Of a stretch of 52,112 nucleotides of DNA, positions 1 to 8,759 are shown piece by piece. Under the pieces are notes generated by a model, which saw only the letters and a program-made list of their open reading frames with translations, searched no databases and was not told the DNA's origin. How positions within the stretch are numbered: position 1 is the stretch's first letter; every line of letters starts with the position of its first letter. The DNA comes from Reyranella sp. (GTDB lineage Bacteria; Pseudomonadota; Alphaproteobacteria; Reyranellales; Reyranellaceae). The stretch covers positions 1-52,112 of the forward strand of contig JAUXWB010000526.1 of the NCBI GenBank assembly GCA_030684475.1, written 5' to 3'. A program made the position numbers and the translations under genes.

Positions 1-308
1 TGGTACGTCACGCCAGGCCGTCTGAGTCCGGTTTGAGCCCGTCCCCACCGAGCACCGATAAGCCTCGGAACGGACGCATCGCGCTGCCTGTCACAGGGTG
101 CGCCGGGCTGTGACACGCGAAGAAGAAACGACGTCGTAAAAGCCCGTGATTCCGGGCTCGGCCCGGACTCCGGGCGCGTGCGTGTCACAACATTTGTCAC
201 AACTTGGTGGGACAGGCGGGGTGTGACACGCGGTCAGGACAACGGCTCTCCGGCGTGCGGAGAGCTGGATTTGGTCGGGACGACGGACCAACCTGGAGGC
301 AGCCCGCT
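1..308. other. non-coding interval with TGTGACA repeat cluster
   Basis: No open frame here has a convincing protein, so I treat the stretch as non-coding. Its main content is five copies of the heptamer TGTGACA or its complement within 140 bases, listed as a separate repeat feature. It lies downstream of the minus-strand uracil-DNA glycosylase gene. The window edge cuts whatever lies further left. Confidence 0.5.
89..232. repeat. cluster of TGTGACA / TGTCACA short repeats
   Basis: TGTCACA occurs at 89-95, 183-189 and 195-201, and its complement TGTGACA at 109-115 and 222-228. Two copies extend to the 11-mer TGTGACACGCG (109-119, 222-232), and the complement of its first ten bases lies at 180-189. 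The copies at 183 and 195 are 9-bp direct repeats (TGTCACAAC) with a 12-bp period. A heptamer this frequent is far above chance in 140 bases. It could be a regulator or recombinase binding array; nothing visible decides which. Confidence 0.6.
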
Positions 309-962
309 CTAGACCTCCGGCAGGACCCGCCGGATGCCGGCGAAGACCTCGTGGAACATCGCGGCCGTCAGCCGGCCAGTGTTCGTATTGTAGCGCGAGC
401 AATGATAGCTGTCGGCTAGCAAAAGGCCGTTCGGCAGTGTGTGCAGCCGGCCGTGGATGAAGGGATAGCCTCCGGCCGGCCGCACGGCGAGCGCGCGCAA
501 GGCTTGGTCGTGTGCGCCCTTGCCCAAAGCCAGTACGACGCGGGCCTTGGGCATGGCGGCGATCTCCGACTGCAGGAACGGCCGACAGGCCGTGAATTCG
601 GCCGGCACCGGCTTGTTCTCCGGCGGCAGGCAGCGCACGGCGTTGGCGATGCGGCAGTCGGCCAGGCGCAGCCCGTCGGCAGGATCCGCGCCATAGGTTC
701 CCAAGGCAAAGCCGAACTTCAGCAGGGTCGAGTAGAGGAGGTCGCCGGCGTAGTCGCCGGTGAACGGCCGGCCGGTGCGGTTGGCGCCGCGCATGCCGGG
801 CGCGAGGCCCACGATCAGGAGACGCGCGTCGAGCTCGCCGAACGAGCGGACCGGGGCGTTCTTCCAGTCGGGATGGAGCGTGCGAAGCTCGTGCAGGAAC
901 GCGACGAGCCTCGGGCAGCGCGGACAGTCGAGCGGCGGCTCCTCGAAACGTGGCGCGGCCAC
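309..962 (-). CDS. uracil-DNA glycosylase, family 5 (UDGb) type
   Basis: This 217-residue protein should remove uracil, and possibly other deaminated bases, from DNA in base-excision repair in the cytoplasm. The N-terminal Cys13-Pro-Arg-Cys16 plus two later cysteines (about residues 109 and 125) fit the Fe-S cluster of the Fe-S UDG superfamily. The segment GLAPGMRGANRTGRPFTGD (about 52-70) matches the family-5 nucleotide-pocket motif. The late motif YHCSRYNTNTGRLT (about 181-194) corresponds to the usual HPSxxNxxTG loop, with Cys where Pro is common. Family 4 is less likely because motif 1 has the long GANRTGRxFTGD form. It stands alone on the minus strand, 13 nt beyond the NYN gene. Confidence 0.85.
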   Translation of the reverse strand: MAAPRFEEPPLDCPRCPRLVAFLHELRTLHPDWKNAPVRSFGELDARLLIVGLAPGMRGANRTGRPFTGDYAGDLLYSTLLKFGFALGTYGADPADGLRLADCRIANAVRCLPPENKPVPAEFTACRPFLQSEIAAMPKARVVLALGKGAHDQALRALAVRPAGGYPFIHGRLHTLPNGLLLADSYHCSRYNTNTGRLTAAMFHEVFAGIRRVLPEV

Positions 963-975
963 AGGACCGCGCAGA

Positions 976-1614
976 CTAGGCCGACCGCATCAGTGCTTCG
1001 GATGGCGCATCGTCGAGATCGCCGTCCGCCTCGCGGCCGTTGAGCGGGGCAGCCACCGCCGGACGCGCGGTGCGCTCCGAGGGGTTGCGGGCGATCAACG
1101 GCGCCAGCTCGGAGAGCTCGACGAAATCGTCGGCTTGCCGGCGCAACTCGTCCGCCACCATCGGCGGCGAGGACTTGATGGTGCTGACCACGGAGACGCG
1201 CAGGCCACGGCGCTGCACGGCCTCGACCAGCCGGCGGAAGTCGCCGTCGCCGGAGAACAGGATCACGTGGTCGAGATGCTCGGCCATTTCGAGCACGTCG
1301 ATGGCGAGTTCGATGTCCATGTTGCCCTTGATCTTGCGGCGGCCCATGGCATCGGTGAATTCCTTGGTCGGCTTGGTGACCATGGTGTAGCCGTTGTAGT
1401 CCAGCCAATCGATCAGCGGACGAATCGGCGAGTATTCCTGATCTTCGACCAAGGCCGTGTAGTAGTAGGCGCGGACCAGCCGGCCCTTCTCGCGAAACAC
1501 CTTCAGCAAACGGCGGTAGTCGATGTCGAAGCCGAGGGCGCGGGCGGCGGAGTAGAGGTTGGCACCATCGATGAAGAGAGCGACGCGCTCATTGTCGTAA
1601 AAATTGCCTTTCAT
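976..1614 (-). CDS. NYN domain (LabA/DUF88-like) putative nuclease
   Basis: This 212-residue protein has a NYN/PIN-like fold, a family of metal-dependent RNA nucleases. The metal-site acidic motifs are visible: FIDGANLY near the N terminus and LFSGDGDFRRLVE about 100 residues later, followed by the RGLRVSVVS strand. The C-terminal 50 residues are Ala/Arg-rich and probably disordered. I chose the ATG at 1614 because the domain begins directly after it and AAAGGA lies about 8 nt upstream; a longer frame to 1692 adds 26 residues unrelated to the family. RNA processing is inferred from the family. No partner is evident nearby. Confidence 0.8.
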   Translation of the reverse strand: MKGNFYDNERVALFIDGANLYSAARALGFDIDYRRLLKVFREKGRLVRAYYYTALVEDQEYSPIRPLIDWLDYNGYTMVTKPTKEFTDAMGRRKIKGNMDIELAIDVLEMAEHLDHVILFSGDGDFRRLVEAVQRRGLRVSVVSTIKSSPPMVADELRRQADDFVELSELAPLIARNPSERTARPAVAAPLNGREADGDLDDAPSEALMRSA

Positions 1615-1759
1615 GGCGGTTATCCTTTTTGGAAGAATATGCGCAGAGGGAGCGAAAAATTTATGTAGCGGCGGGAGCAGCGTAACCCACACCTCTCCGA
1701 CCGTGCGTTAAGTCTAGGGCATTATCTCATAGATCACAAGGGGTTGGAGGTTATTGCTG

Positions 1760-2275
1760 GTGGCAAATGCCGGGAGACGATCAATTTTCATAGGTGCCGG
1801 CGCAAATTTGCCCCACCCCATATATGGACCTCCCCGCGAGACGCTGGAGGCGGCCTTCCGAGAATTGACGCGGCGAGGCGTCCAAATTTTGCAGGTATCG
1901 CCTTGGTATCGAACTGCGCCGGTGCCCGCGTCGGACCAGCCTTGGTACGTCAATGCCGTGAGTGAAGTGAGCACCGATCTGACGCCCGACAAGCTCCTGG
2001 GCACTCTTCATGAGGTCGAGCAGACATTCGGGCGGGTCCGAACCGTTGCCAATGCGGCCCGCCAGATCGATCTGGATTTACTGGATTTTTGTGGGGAAAT
2101 AGCCCAGGGCGGCCCGGGCCGGGCGACCCTGCCGCACCCCCGGTTGGCCGAGCGAGCCTTCGTGCTGAGGCCCCTGTCCGATCTCGCGCCCCAATGGCGC
2201 CATCCCGAGACCGATACGCCGATTCGAGCCCTTTTGGCGGCCTTGCCCGTCGATCAGGTGACGGAGCCCATGTAG
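1760..2275 (+). CDS. folK: 2-amino-4-hydroxy-6-hydroxymethyldihydropteridine pyrophosphokinase
   Basis: FolK transfers pyrophosphate from ATP to 6-hydroxymethyl-7,8-dihydropterin in folate synthesis. The HPPK signatures are present: SIFIGAGANL at the start, VSPWYRTAPV, the catalytic loop RQIDLDLLDF (about 100-109) and LPHPRLAERAFVLRPLSDLAP near the C terminus. I place the start at GTG 1760, about 9 nt after the GGAGG at 1746-1750; TTG at 1754 is in frame but only 3 nt from it. The gene stands upstream of rpoZ, as in many alphaproteobacteria, without folP or folB beside it. Confidence 0.9.
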   Translation: MANAGRRSIFIGAGANLPHPIYGPPRETLEAAFRELTRRGVQILQVSPWYRTAPVPASDQPWYVNAVSEVSTDLTPDKLLGTLHEVEQTFGRVRTVANAARQIDLDLLDFCGEIAQGGPGRATLPHPRLAERAFVLRPLSDLAPQWRHPETDTPIRALLAALPVDQVTEPM

Positions 2276-2301
2276 CGCTGCCGGCTTGCGCTTTGGCCCT
2301 C

Positions 2302-2329
2302 TTGCCTTTTGATGAGGGGCGCGTATAAC
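2302..2329 (+). promoter_or_regulatory. candidate sigma-70-type promoter for rpoZ
   Basis: TTGCCT (2302-2307) and TATAAC (2324-2329) are spaced by 16 nt, 30 nt before the rpoZ ATG. The match to the consensus is 4/6 and 5/6. It fits the gap between folK and rpoZ. The start site is inferred only. Confidence 0.5.
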
Positions 2330-2358
2330 CCGCCGCTCCCGGGAAATCAGAGGTCGCC

Positions 2359-2721
2359 ATGGCGCGCGTCACCGTCGAAGACTGCATCGTGCAGGTCCCC
2401 AACCGTTTTGAACTCGTCATGTTTGCCGCCCAGCGGGCGCGCGACATCTCGGCTGGCGCCCAGATCACTCTGGATCGCGACCGCGATAAGAACCCGGTCG
2501 TGGCGCTGCGTGAAATCGCCGAAACCAAGCTCGACCAGGCCGTGCTCAAGGATTCGCTGATCTCCGGCATGCAGAAGCACGCCGACATCGACAAGCCCGA
2601 AGAGGTCAACGAGATGGCCGAACTCGAGCAGGAGCTGGCGGCGGCCCTCGCCCAGGGCGGCGCCGAAGCCGCCCAGCCGAAGGCCCTGCCGATGGCCGAG
2701 GAAGACGACGTCACCGAATAA
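2359..2721 (+). CDS. rpoZ: DNA-directed RNA polymerase subunit omega
   Basis: This 120-residue omega subunit helps fold and assemble the beta-prime subunit of RNA polymerase. The MARVTVEDCI start, the NRFELVMFAAQRARDIS helix and DKNPVVALREIAE are the conserved core (residues 1-60). The remaining Glu/Ala-rich tail is typical of alphaproteobacterial omega. An AGAGG lies just upstream of the ATG. It sits directly before the (p)ppGpp synthetase gene, the common rpoZ-spoT order; omega is part of a ppGpp binding site in other proteobacteria. Confidence 0.95.
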   Translation: MARVTVEDCIVQVPNRFELVMFAAQRARDISAGAQITLDRDRDKNPVVALREIAETKLDQAVLKDSLISGMQKHADIDKPEEVNEMAELEQELAAALAQGGAEAAQPKALPMAEEDDVTE

Positions 2722-2735
2722 GGTCCCGCGAGGCC

Positions 2736-2762
2736 TAGCAGGGCTCAGCCCTGCTATTCGTG
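2736..2762 (+). terminator. stem-loop after rpoZ, possible weak terminator
   Basis: TAGCAGGG (2736-2743) pairs perfectly with CCCTGCTA (2749-2756) around a 5-nt loop, 14 nt after the rpoZ stop. Only TTC follows, so the U-tract is poor. It may attenuate read-through into the stringent-response gene instead of ending transcription. Confidence 0.4.
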
Positions 2763-2811
2763 CAATCTTCGTGGAGTAGACGCAATCGACGCCATATAGT
2801 GTGTGATTGCG

Positions 2812-5001
2812 ATGATTCGTCAGTTCGAACTCGTTGAGCGCGTGCAGTCCTACGATCCGGAAGCGGATGAGGATGCGCTGAATCGCGCCTATGTCTATGG
2901 ACTGAAGCGCCACGGCAACCAGCTCCGCGCCTCTGGCGACCCGTATTTCTCCCATCCCGTCGAGGTGGCCGGCATCCTGGCTGAGATGCGGCTGGATACG
3001 GCCTCGATCGTCACCGGCCTGCTGCATGACACGCTGGAAGACACCGACGCCACGCGCGACGAGATCGCCGGCCTGTTCGGCGAGAATATCGCCCGCCTGG
3101 TCGATGGCGTGACCAAGCTGTCGCGGCTCGAAATCCAGTCCGAGAGCACCAAGGAAGCCGAGAACCTGCGCAAGCTGGTGCTGGCGATGTCGTCGGACAT
3201 CCGCGTGCTGCTGGTGAAGCTCGCCGACCGTCTGCACAACATGCGGACCCTGCACCACATCAAGGAGCCGGCGCGGCGCAAGCGCATCGCTCGCGAGACC
3301 ATGGACCTCTATGCGCCGCTCGCCTCGCGCATCGGCATGGAGAAGGTGAAACGCGAACTGGAAGACCTCGCCTTCGCCGAACTCAATCCCGATGGTCGGG
3401 CCTCGGTCGAGGCGCGTCTGGGGTACTTGCGCGAACGCGGCGAGCGCCTGGTGCCGCAAATCGAGGCCGAGCTGGTCAAGACCCTGAAGGACGGTGGGCT
3501 CGACGCGCAGATCCAGGGCCGGGAAAAGACGCCCTATTCGATCTGGCGCAAGATGCAGACCAAGAACGTGTCGTTCGAGCAGCTCGCCGACATCATGGCC
3601 TTCCGCATCATCGTCGACGACATTGCGCAGTGCTATCAGGCACTCGGCCTGCTCCACGGTCGTTACCAGGTGCTGCCGCAACGCTTCAAAGATTACATTT
3701 CGGTTCCCAAGCCGAATGGCTACCGCTCACTGCATACCGGCGTCATCGGACCGCTCGGCCAGCGCATAGAAATCCAGATTCGCACGGCGGAGATGCAGGA
3801 CCAAGCCGAGCGCGGCGTCGCCGCCCACTGGATCTACAAGCAGGGCGGGCCGTCGACCGACGCGCCGCAATACGCCTGGCTGCGCAGCCTGATCGACATC
3901 CTCGACAAGGCGCCCAACGCCGAAGAGTTCCTCGAGCATACCAAGCTCGAGATGTTTCAGGATCAGGTCTTCTGTTTCACGCCCAAGGGCAAGCTGATCG
4001 CCCTGCCGCGCGGCGCGACGCCGATCGACTTTGCCTATGCCGTCCACAGCCAGGTCGGCGACACCTGTGTCGGCGCCAAGATCAACGGCCGCATGCTGCC
4101 GCTGCGCACGCAGCTCTCCAACGGCGATCAGGTCGACATCGTCACGTCGAAGGCACAGACGCCGTCGCCGACGTGGGAACGCTTCGTGGTCACCGGCAAG
4201 GCCAAGGCCGCCATCCGGCGCTTCATCCGCACGCGTCAGCGCGAGCAGTACATCCAGCTCGGCAAGTCCCTGCTCGACAAGACGTTCCACGAGGAAGGCT
4301 ACGAGGCCACCGAAAAGGGTCTCGACGGCGTGCGCGCCAACTTCAAGCAGACGACCACCGACGACCTGGTCGCCGCCGTCGGTGCGGGCCTGGTCGGCGC
4401 GCGCGAGGTGCTGACCGCCGTCTACCCGGGACTGAAGCAGCCGCGACCCGGCTCGAGAGGTGGCGGCGCCGACGTCGTGCCGATCTCGCGGGCGCGCAAC
4501 AAGTCCGCGAAGGCGGCCGAGGCCGGGCGGGCCAAAGGCGAGGCCGGCCAGATCGCGATCCGCGGCCTGATCCCCGGCATGGCGGTTCATTTCGCCCGCT
4601 GCTGCCACCCGCTGCCGGGAGATCGCATCGTCGGCATCATCACGACGGGCAAAGGCGTGACCATCCACACGATCGATTGCGCCACGCTCGAGAGCTTCTC
4701 CGAGGCACCGGAGCGCTGGATCGACGTCGGCTGGGATTCGGTCGGCGACGGCGCCGCCACCGCCTATACCGGCCGGCTCAAGATCACGGTCGCCAACCAG
4801 CCGGGCAGCCTGTCGAGCCTGTCGACGGTGATCGCCCGCCACGAAGGCAACATTTCGAATCTGCGCATCGTCAACCGCTCCATGGATTTCTTCGACATGG
4901 TGATTGACGTCGAGGTCGCCGATGTGAAGCATCTCGCCGACATCACCGCAGCGCTTCGTGCGACGCCGGCCATCAATGCCGTCGAGCGCGCCCGCAATTG
5001 A
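2812..5001 (+). CDS. relA/spoT: bifunctional (p)ppGpp synthase/hydrolase (Rsh/SpoT type)
   Basis: This stringent-response enzyme makes (p)ppGpp from ATP and GDP/GTP and also hydrolyses it. Domain order is HD hydrolase (about 25-180, with HPVEVAGI and LLHDTLEDT), synthetase (about 235-350, with GREKTPYSIWRKM and YISVPKPNGYRSLHT), TGS (about 390-450) and C-terminal ACT (about 655-730). The intact HD signature and the RFKD motif just before YISVPK mark the bifunctional class; monofunctional RelA has ExDD there. I prefer ATG 2812, which gives MIRQFELVERV as in relatives; GTG 2803 is in frame. A TATAGT at 2795-2800 lies so close that a very short leader is possible. Confidence 0.93.
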   Translation: MIRQFELVERVQSYDPEADEDALNRAYVYGLKRHGNQLRASGDPYFSHPVEVAGILAEMRLDTASIVTGLLHDTLEDTDATRDEIAGLFGENIARLVDGVTKLSRLEIQSESTKEAENLRKLVLAMSSDIRVLLVKLADRLHNMRTLHHIKEPARRKRIARETMDLYAPLASRIGMEKVKRELEDLAFAELNPDGRASVEARLGYLRERGERLVPQIEAELVKTLKDGGLDAQIQGREKTPYSIWRKMQTKNVSFEQLADIMAFRIIVDDIAQCYQALGLLHGRYQVLPQRFKDYISVPKPNGYRSLHTGVIGPLGQRIEIQIRTAEMQDQAERGVAAHWIYKQGGPSTDAPQYAWLRSLIDILDKAPNAEEFLEHTKLEMFQDQVFCFTPKGKLIALPRGATPIDFAYAVHSQVGDTCVGAKINGRMLPLRTQLSNGDQVDIVTSKAQTPSPTWERFVVTGKAKAAIRRFIRTRQREQYIQLGKSLLDKTFHEEGYEATEKGLDGVRANFKQTTTDDLVAAVGAGLVGAREVLTAVYPGLKQPRPGSRGGGADVVPISRARNKSAKAAEAGRAKGEAGQIAIRGLIPGMAVHFARCCHPLPGDRIVGIITTGKGVTIHTIDCATLESFSEAPERWIDVGWDSVGDGAATAYTGRLKITVANQPGSLSSLSTVIARHEGNISNLRIVNRSMDFFDMVIDVEVADVKHLADITAALRATPAINAVERARN

Positions 5002-5035
5002 CGTATTCCCGCCCACCCTCTTGCGAAAGTAGCGT

Positions 5036-5788
5036 ATGCCCGCGCCGTCCCGCTTGCGTCTTGGAGTGAACATCGATCACGTGGCGACGGTCCGCAATGC
5101 GCGCGGCGGCTATCTGCCCGATCCGCTGCGGGCGGCGCGCCTCGCCGAAGCTGCCGGTGCCGATGGCATCACCGCGCACCTGCGAGAAGACCGCCGGCAC
5201 ATCGTCGACGCCGACATCGACGGCCTGATGCGCGAACTCAAGGTGCCGCTCAATTTCGAGATGGCGGCAACGGCGGAGATGGTCGGCATTGCCTTGCGTC
5301 ATCGTCCGCATGCCGCCTGCATCGTCCCCGAAAAACGCGAGGAGCGTACGACTGAGGGTGGCCTCGATGCGGCCGGCCAGCACAACCACCTGAAGCCGAT
5401 GGTCGCGAGACTGCGCGACGCCGGCATTCGCGTGTCGCTGTTCATAGAGGCCGATCCCCGCCAGCTCGAGGCCGCTGTCGTGCTGGGCGCGCCGGTCGTG
5501 GAGTTGCATACCGGCCGCTACTGCGAACTGGACGGCGAACCCAAGCGGGCGGAACTGGCGCGGCTGCAGAAGGCGGCGGCGCTCTGCGCACGGCTTGGAC
5601 TGGAGTGTCACGCTGGCCACGGGCTGAGCTACGGCGATGTCGGACCGGTTGCCGCGATTCCCGAAGTGCGTGAACTCAACATCGGCCACTTCCTGATCGG
5701 CGAGGCGATCTTCGTCGGTCTCGAGCCCGCGATCCGCGAAATGCGCCGCATCATGGATGCGGCCCGGGCGCCGGAGACGGCGGCGTGA
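5036..5788 (+). CDS. pdxJ: pyridoxine 5'-phosphate synthase
   Basis: PdxJ condenses 1-deoxyxylulose 5-phosphate with 3-amino-2-oxopropyl phosphate to pyridoxine 5'-phosphate, the last ring-forming step of DXP-dependent vitamin B6 synthesis. The 250-residue TIM barrel is full length. Visible signatures are [17 protein letters not shown] at the N terminus, [37 protein letters not shown] and the late [14 protein letters not shown]. The gene overlaps acpS by 4 nt, so the two are translationally coupled, as in many proteobacteria. Confidence 0.95.
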   Translation: MPAPSRLRLGVNIDHVATVRNARGGYLPDPLRAARLAEAAGADGITAHLREDRRHIVDADIDGLMRELKVPLNFEMAATAEMVGIALRHRPHAACIVPEKREERTTEGGLDAAGQHNHLKPMVARLRDAGIRVSLFIEADPRQLEAAVVLGAPVVELHTGRYCELDGEPKRAELARLQKAAALCARLGLECHAGHGLSYGDVGPVAAIPEVRELNIGHFLIGEAIFVGLEPAIREMRRIMDAARAPETAA

Positions 5789-6186
5789 TCATCGGCATCG
5801 GCAACGATCTCGTGGACATCAGGCGGATCGAGAAGTCGCTGGAGCGTTTCGGCGACCGGTTCGTGCAGCGAGTCTTCACAGAGGTCGAACAATCCCGGTC
5901 CGAAGGCCGGGCCACCCGGGCGGCCAGCTACGCCAAGCGGTTCGCGGCCAAGGAGGCATGTTCAAAGGCGTTGGGCACCGGGCTCCGGCGCGGCGTATTC
6001 TGGCGCGACATGGGCGTCGTCAATCAGCGCGGCGGCAAACCGACGATGGCATTGACCGGCGGCGCGCTGACCCGGTTGGAGGAAATCATGCCGGACGGCA
6101 TGTCGCCGCAGATCGACCTCACCCTGACCGACGAATTTCCCCTGGCCCAGGCGATCGTGATCATATCCGCTGTGGCCCGACCATGA
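5785..6186 (+). CDS. acpS: holo-[acyl-carrier-protein] synthase
   Basis: AcpS transfers 4'-phosphopantetheine from CoA to the serine of apo-ACP, activating fatty acid synthesis. The 133-residue protein has [14 protein letters not shown] with the metal-binding Asp8, and [17 protein letters not shown] with the catalytic Glu of the KEA motif. It starts with GTG in the overlap GTGA shared with the pdxJ stop. About 110 nt separate it from lepB. Confidence 0.93.
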   Translation: MIIGIGNDLVDIRRIEKSLERFGDRFVQRVFTEVEQSRSEGRATRAASYAKRFAAKEACSKALGTGLRRGVFWRDMGVVNQRGGKPTMALTGGALTRLEEIMPDGMSPQIDLTLTDEFPLAQAIVIISAVARP

Positions 6187-6294
6187 TCGGGCATCGGGGT
6201 CCGACCCTTTGCAACGCTCCCATGCCGCGGCCGGGGCGGGAGACAGGCGCTCCGGGCCCTGCTATAGGCGCGGCTCGTTTGAACTGGAACGGCG

Positions 6295-7119
6295 ATGACG
6301 GACGTGGCTGAGCGGCGGAAACGTGGACAGGACAAGGCTGGCGGCTGGGGTGAAACCATCCGCACGGTGGTCTATGCCGTCTTGATTGCGTTGGTTGTCC
6401 GGACCTTCGCCATCGAGCCGTTCAACATCCCGAGCGGGTCGATGATCCCGACCCTGTTGGTCGGCGATTACCTGTTCGTCTCGAAGTACTCCTACGGCTA
6501 CAGCAAGCACTCGTTTCCGTTCTCGATGGGCTTGTTCCCGGGCCGCATCTTCGGCAGCCCGCCCGAGCGCGGCGACGTGGCCGTGTTCAAGTATCCCGGC
6601 GACCAGGGGCAGGGTGCGAACCGCACCGACTACATCAAGCGCATCGTCGGCATGCCGGGCGACCGCATCCAGATGACGAACGGCGTGCTCCAGATCAACG
6701 GCACGGCGGTCCCGCGTCTGCGCATCGGCGACTATGTTAGGGGCGCCAACGGTCATTACCAGAAGGGCACGCTCTACAGCGAGCTGCTGCCCAACGGCCG
6801 CCGCTACACGGTGCTCGAATACAACGACAGCGGACCGACCGACAACACGCCGGAATTCCTCGTTCCCGCCGGAAGCTATTTCGTCATGGGCGACAACCGC
6901 GACGATTCACTCGACAGCCGGACCCGGCTGATGCTGCGCGACTTCTCCGGATCCACCCGGGATCGCGACCAGCTTGGCTGGTACGTTCCCTCCGAGAATC
7001 TCGTCGGCCGTGCCGAGTTCATCTTCTTTTCGCACGACCCGGCCGTCGCCGGGTGGCTGGAGCCCTGGAAATGGCCGCAGGCCATCCGCTTCAACCGCTT
7101 CTTCATGGCGATCCACTGA
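6295..7119 (+). CDS. lepB: signal peptidase I
   Basis: LepB cleaves Sec and Tat signal peptides on the periplasmic face of the inner membrane. One N-terminal transmembrane segment (about 22-40) precedes the catalytic box NIPSGSMIPTLL with nucleophile Ser49. The general-base Lys lies in YIKRIVGMPGDRI (about 118-130), and the conserved MGDNRDDSLDSR follows near residue 200. Its 274-residue length suits the single-anchor alphaproteobacterial form. It is followed by overlapping rnc and then era, the classic lepB-rnc-era order. Confidence 0.95.
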   Translation: MTDVAERRKRGQDKAGGWGETIRTVVYAVLIALVVRTFAIEPFNIPSGSMIPTLLVGDYLFVSKYSYGYSKHSFPFSMGLFPGRIFGSPPERGDVAVFKYPGDQGQGANRTDYIKRIVGMPGDRIQMTNGVLQINGTAVPRLRIGDYVRGANGHYQKGTLYSELLPNGRRYTVLEYNDSGPTDNTPEFLVPAGSYFVMGDNRDDSLDSRTRLMLRDFSGSTRDRDQLGWYVPSENLVGRAEFIFFSHDPAVAGWLEPWKWPQAIRFNRFFMAIH

Positions 7120-7820
7120 ACGCGACCGACGTCGATCTCGAAGCCCTGGCCGGCAAGATCGGTCACACTTTCGGGCGCGCCGAACTGGCCGTGGAGGCGC
7201 TCACCCATCGCGGCGCGCTCGATCGCCGATCCGAGCTGAAGGCTGCTTTCCCGCACGGCAACGAGCGCCTGGAGTTCCTTGGCGACCGCGTGCTGTCCTT
7301 GGCCGTGGCCGACCTTCTGTTGCGTCGTTTCCCGCAAGAACACGAAGGCGAGCTGGCACGCCGTCACGCGGCACTTGTGCGTGCCGAGACCCTGGTGGAG
7401 ATCGCATCGGCGATCGGACTCGGCACCGCCATCCGGTTGGGCGACTCCGAGCGGGCACAAAGCGGGTCGGTGAGGCCGACCATTCTCGCCGACGCGCTGG
7501 AGGCCTTGCTGGGCGCCGTTTTTCTCGATGCGGGGTTTGCCGTGTCGGCGGCCTGCGTGGAGCGGTTGTGGGGCGACCGGCTCACCAGCCAGGCCGCGGC
7601 GCCGCGCGATCCCAAGACGGCGCTGCAGGAATGGGCGCAGGCGCGGCGCTTACCGTTGCCGGCCTATCGTGAAGTCGGCCGCGAGGGGCCCCCGCACGCG
7701 CCGCTGTTCGTCGTCGACGTTGCCATCAAGGGCCATGAACCCGCACAAGCGCGTGGCGGTAGCAAGCGCGAGGCCGAGCGCCTGGCCGCGATCGCACTCC
7801 TCGAACGGTTGGGCAAATGA
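7071..7820 (+). CDS. rnc: ribonuclease III
   Basis: RNase III cuts double-stranded RNA in rRNA processing and mRNA decay. The catalytic signature NERLEFLGDRVLS and the second acidic patch ILADALEALLGAVFLDAG are intact. A double-stranded-RNA-binding domain fills the C-terminal 70 residues, beginning DPKTALQEWAQ and including GGSKREAERLAA. No start lies downstream of lepB in this frame, so the gene must begin inside lepB at ATG 7071 or GTG 7053. The overlap is 49 or 67 nt, unusually long. The stop overlaps the era ATG by 4 nt. Confidence 0.92.
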   Translation: MAAGHPLQPLLHGDPLNATDVDLEALAGKIGHTFGRAELAVEALTHRGALDRRSELKAAFPHGNERLEFLGDRVLSLAVADLLLRRFPQEHEGELARRHAALVRAETLVEIASAIGLGTAIRLGDSERAQSGSVRPTILADALEALLGAVFLDAGFAVSAACVERLWGDRLTSQAAAPRDPKTALQEWAQARRLPLPAYREVGREGPPHAPLFVVDVAIKGHEPAQARGGSKREAERLAAIALLERLGK

Positions 7821-8740
7821 CGCCGCCGCCGAACACACGCGCCGGATTTGTCGCCATCGTCGGCGCGCCCAACGCCGGCAAGTCGACCCTGGTCAACGCC
7901 ATGGTCGGGTCGAAGGTGAGCATCGTGTCGCCCAAGGTGCAGACCACGCGCATGCGCGTGATCGGCATCGCCATGGCGGACCTTCCCGATGGTGCGAGGG
8001 CGCAGGTCGTGCTGGTCGACACGCCGGGAATCTTCCGCATCACCAAGCGTCGCCTGGAGCGCGCCATGGTCGCTGCCGCTTGGCGCGGTGCAGACGATGC
8101 CGACGTGGTCGCGCTCGTGGTCGATGCCGAACGCGGTGTCGGCCAGGAAACGCGCGCCATCGTCGAGCGGCTGAAGGAATCGCGAGCACCGCGCTTCCTG
8201 ATCCTGAACAAGATCGATGTCGTGCCGCGCGAGAACCTGCTGACCCTAACGTCGGAGCTGAATGTGCTGCTGCCGTTCGAGCGCACCTTTATGGTGAGTG
8301 CCCTCAAGCACGACGGCGTCGCTGATGTATTGGCGACCTTGGCGGCGGCGCTGCCTTCCGGGCCGTTTCTCTATCCCGAGGACCAGGCTGCCGACCTGCC
8401 GCTGCGCCTGCTGGCGGCCGAAGTCACGCGCGAGCAGGTCTTCCTGCAGCTTCACCAGGAGCTGCCCTACGAGGCGGCGGTGGAGACGGAAAAGTGGGAG
8501 GATCGCTCCGACGGCAGCGTGCGCATCGAGCAGACGATCCATGTGCAGCGCGACGGCCAGCGCGCTATCTTCCTCGGCAAAGGCGGCACCCGCATCAAGC
8601 AGATCGGCGCGCGCGCACGGCACGAACTCAGCCAGATGCTGGAACGGCCCGTCCACCTGTTCCTGCACGTCAAGGTGAGCGAACGCTGGGCCGATGATCC
8701 CGCCCACTACCGCGCCATCGGGCTCGACTACGAGCCCTAG
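7817..8740 (+). CDS. era: GTPase Era
   Basis: Era is a GTPase that binds 16S rRNA near its 3' end and helps mature the 30S subunit. G1 is GAPNAGKST (about 16-24), G3 is DTPGI and G4 is NKID. The C-terminal KH domain carries FLGKGGTRIKQIG and the family's amphipathic ends. Length (307) is normal. The ATGA overlap with rnc indicates translational coupling. Confidence 0.96.
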   Translation: MTPPPNTRAGFVAIVGAPNAGKSTLVNAMVGSKVSIVSPKVQTTRMRVIGIAMADLPDGARAQVVLVDTPGIFRITKRRLERAMVAAAWRGADDADVVALVVDAERGVGQETRAIVERLKESRAPRFLILNKIDVVPRENLLTLTSELNVLLPFERTFMVSALKHDGVADVLATLAAALPSGPFLYPEDQAADLPLRLLAAEVTREQVFLQLHQELPYEAAVETEKWEDRSDGSVRIEQTIHVQRDGQRAIFLGKGGTRIKQIGARARHELSQMLERPVHLFLHVKVSERWADDPAHYRAIGLDYEP

Positions 8741-8759
8741 CGCGGGCATACCCGAGTAC

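Noticed and set aside
89-232. CRP/FNR-type binding sites
   Set aside because: The TGTGA and TCACA half-sites never have the 6-bp spacing of a CRP box; they occur as direct repeats or with 13- and 20-bp gaps.
6209-6269. Promoter before lepB (TTGCAA and TATAGG)
   Set aside because: The two hexamers are 49 bp apart, far beyond a usable spacer.
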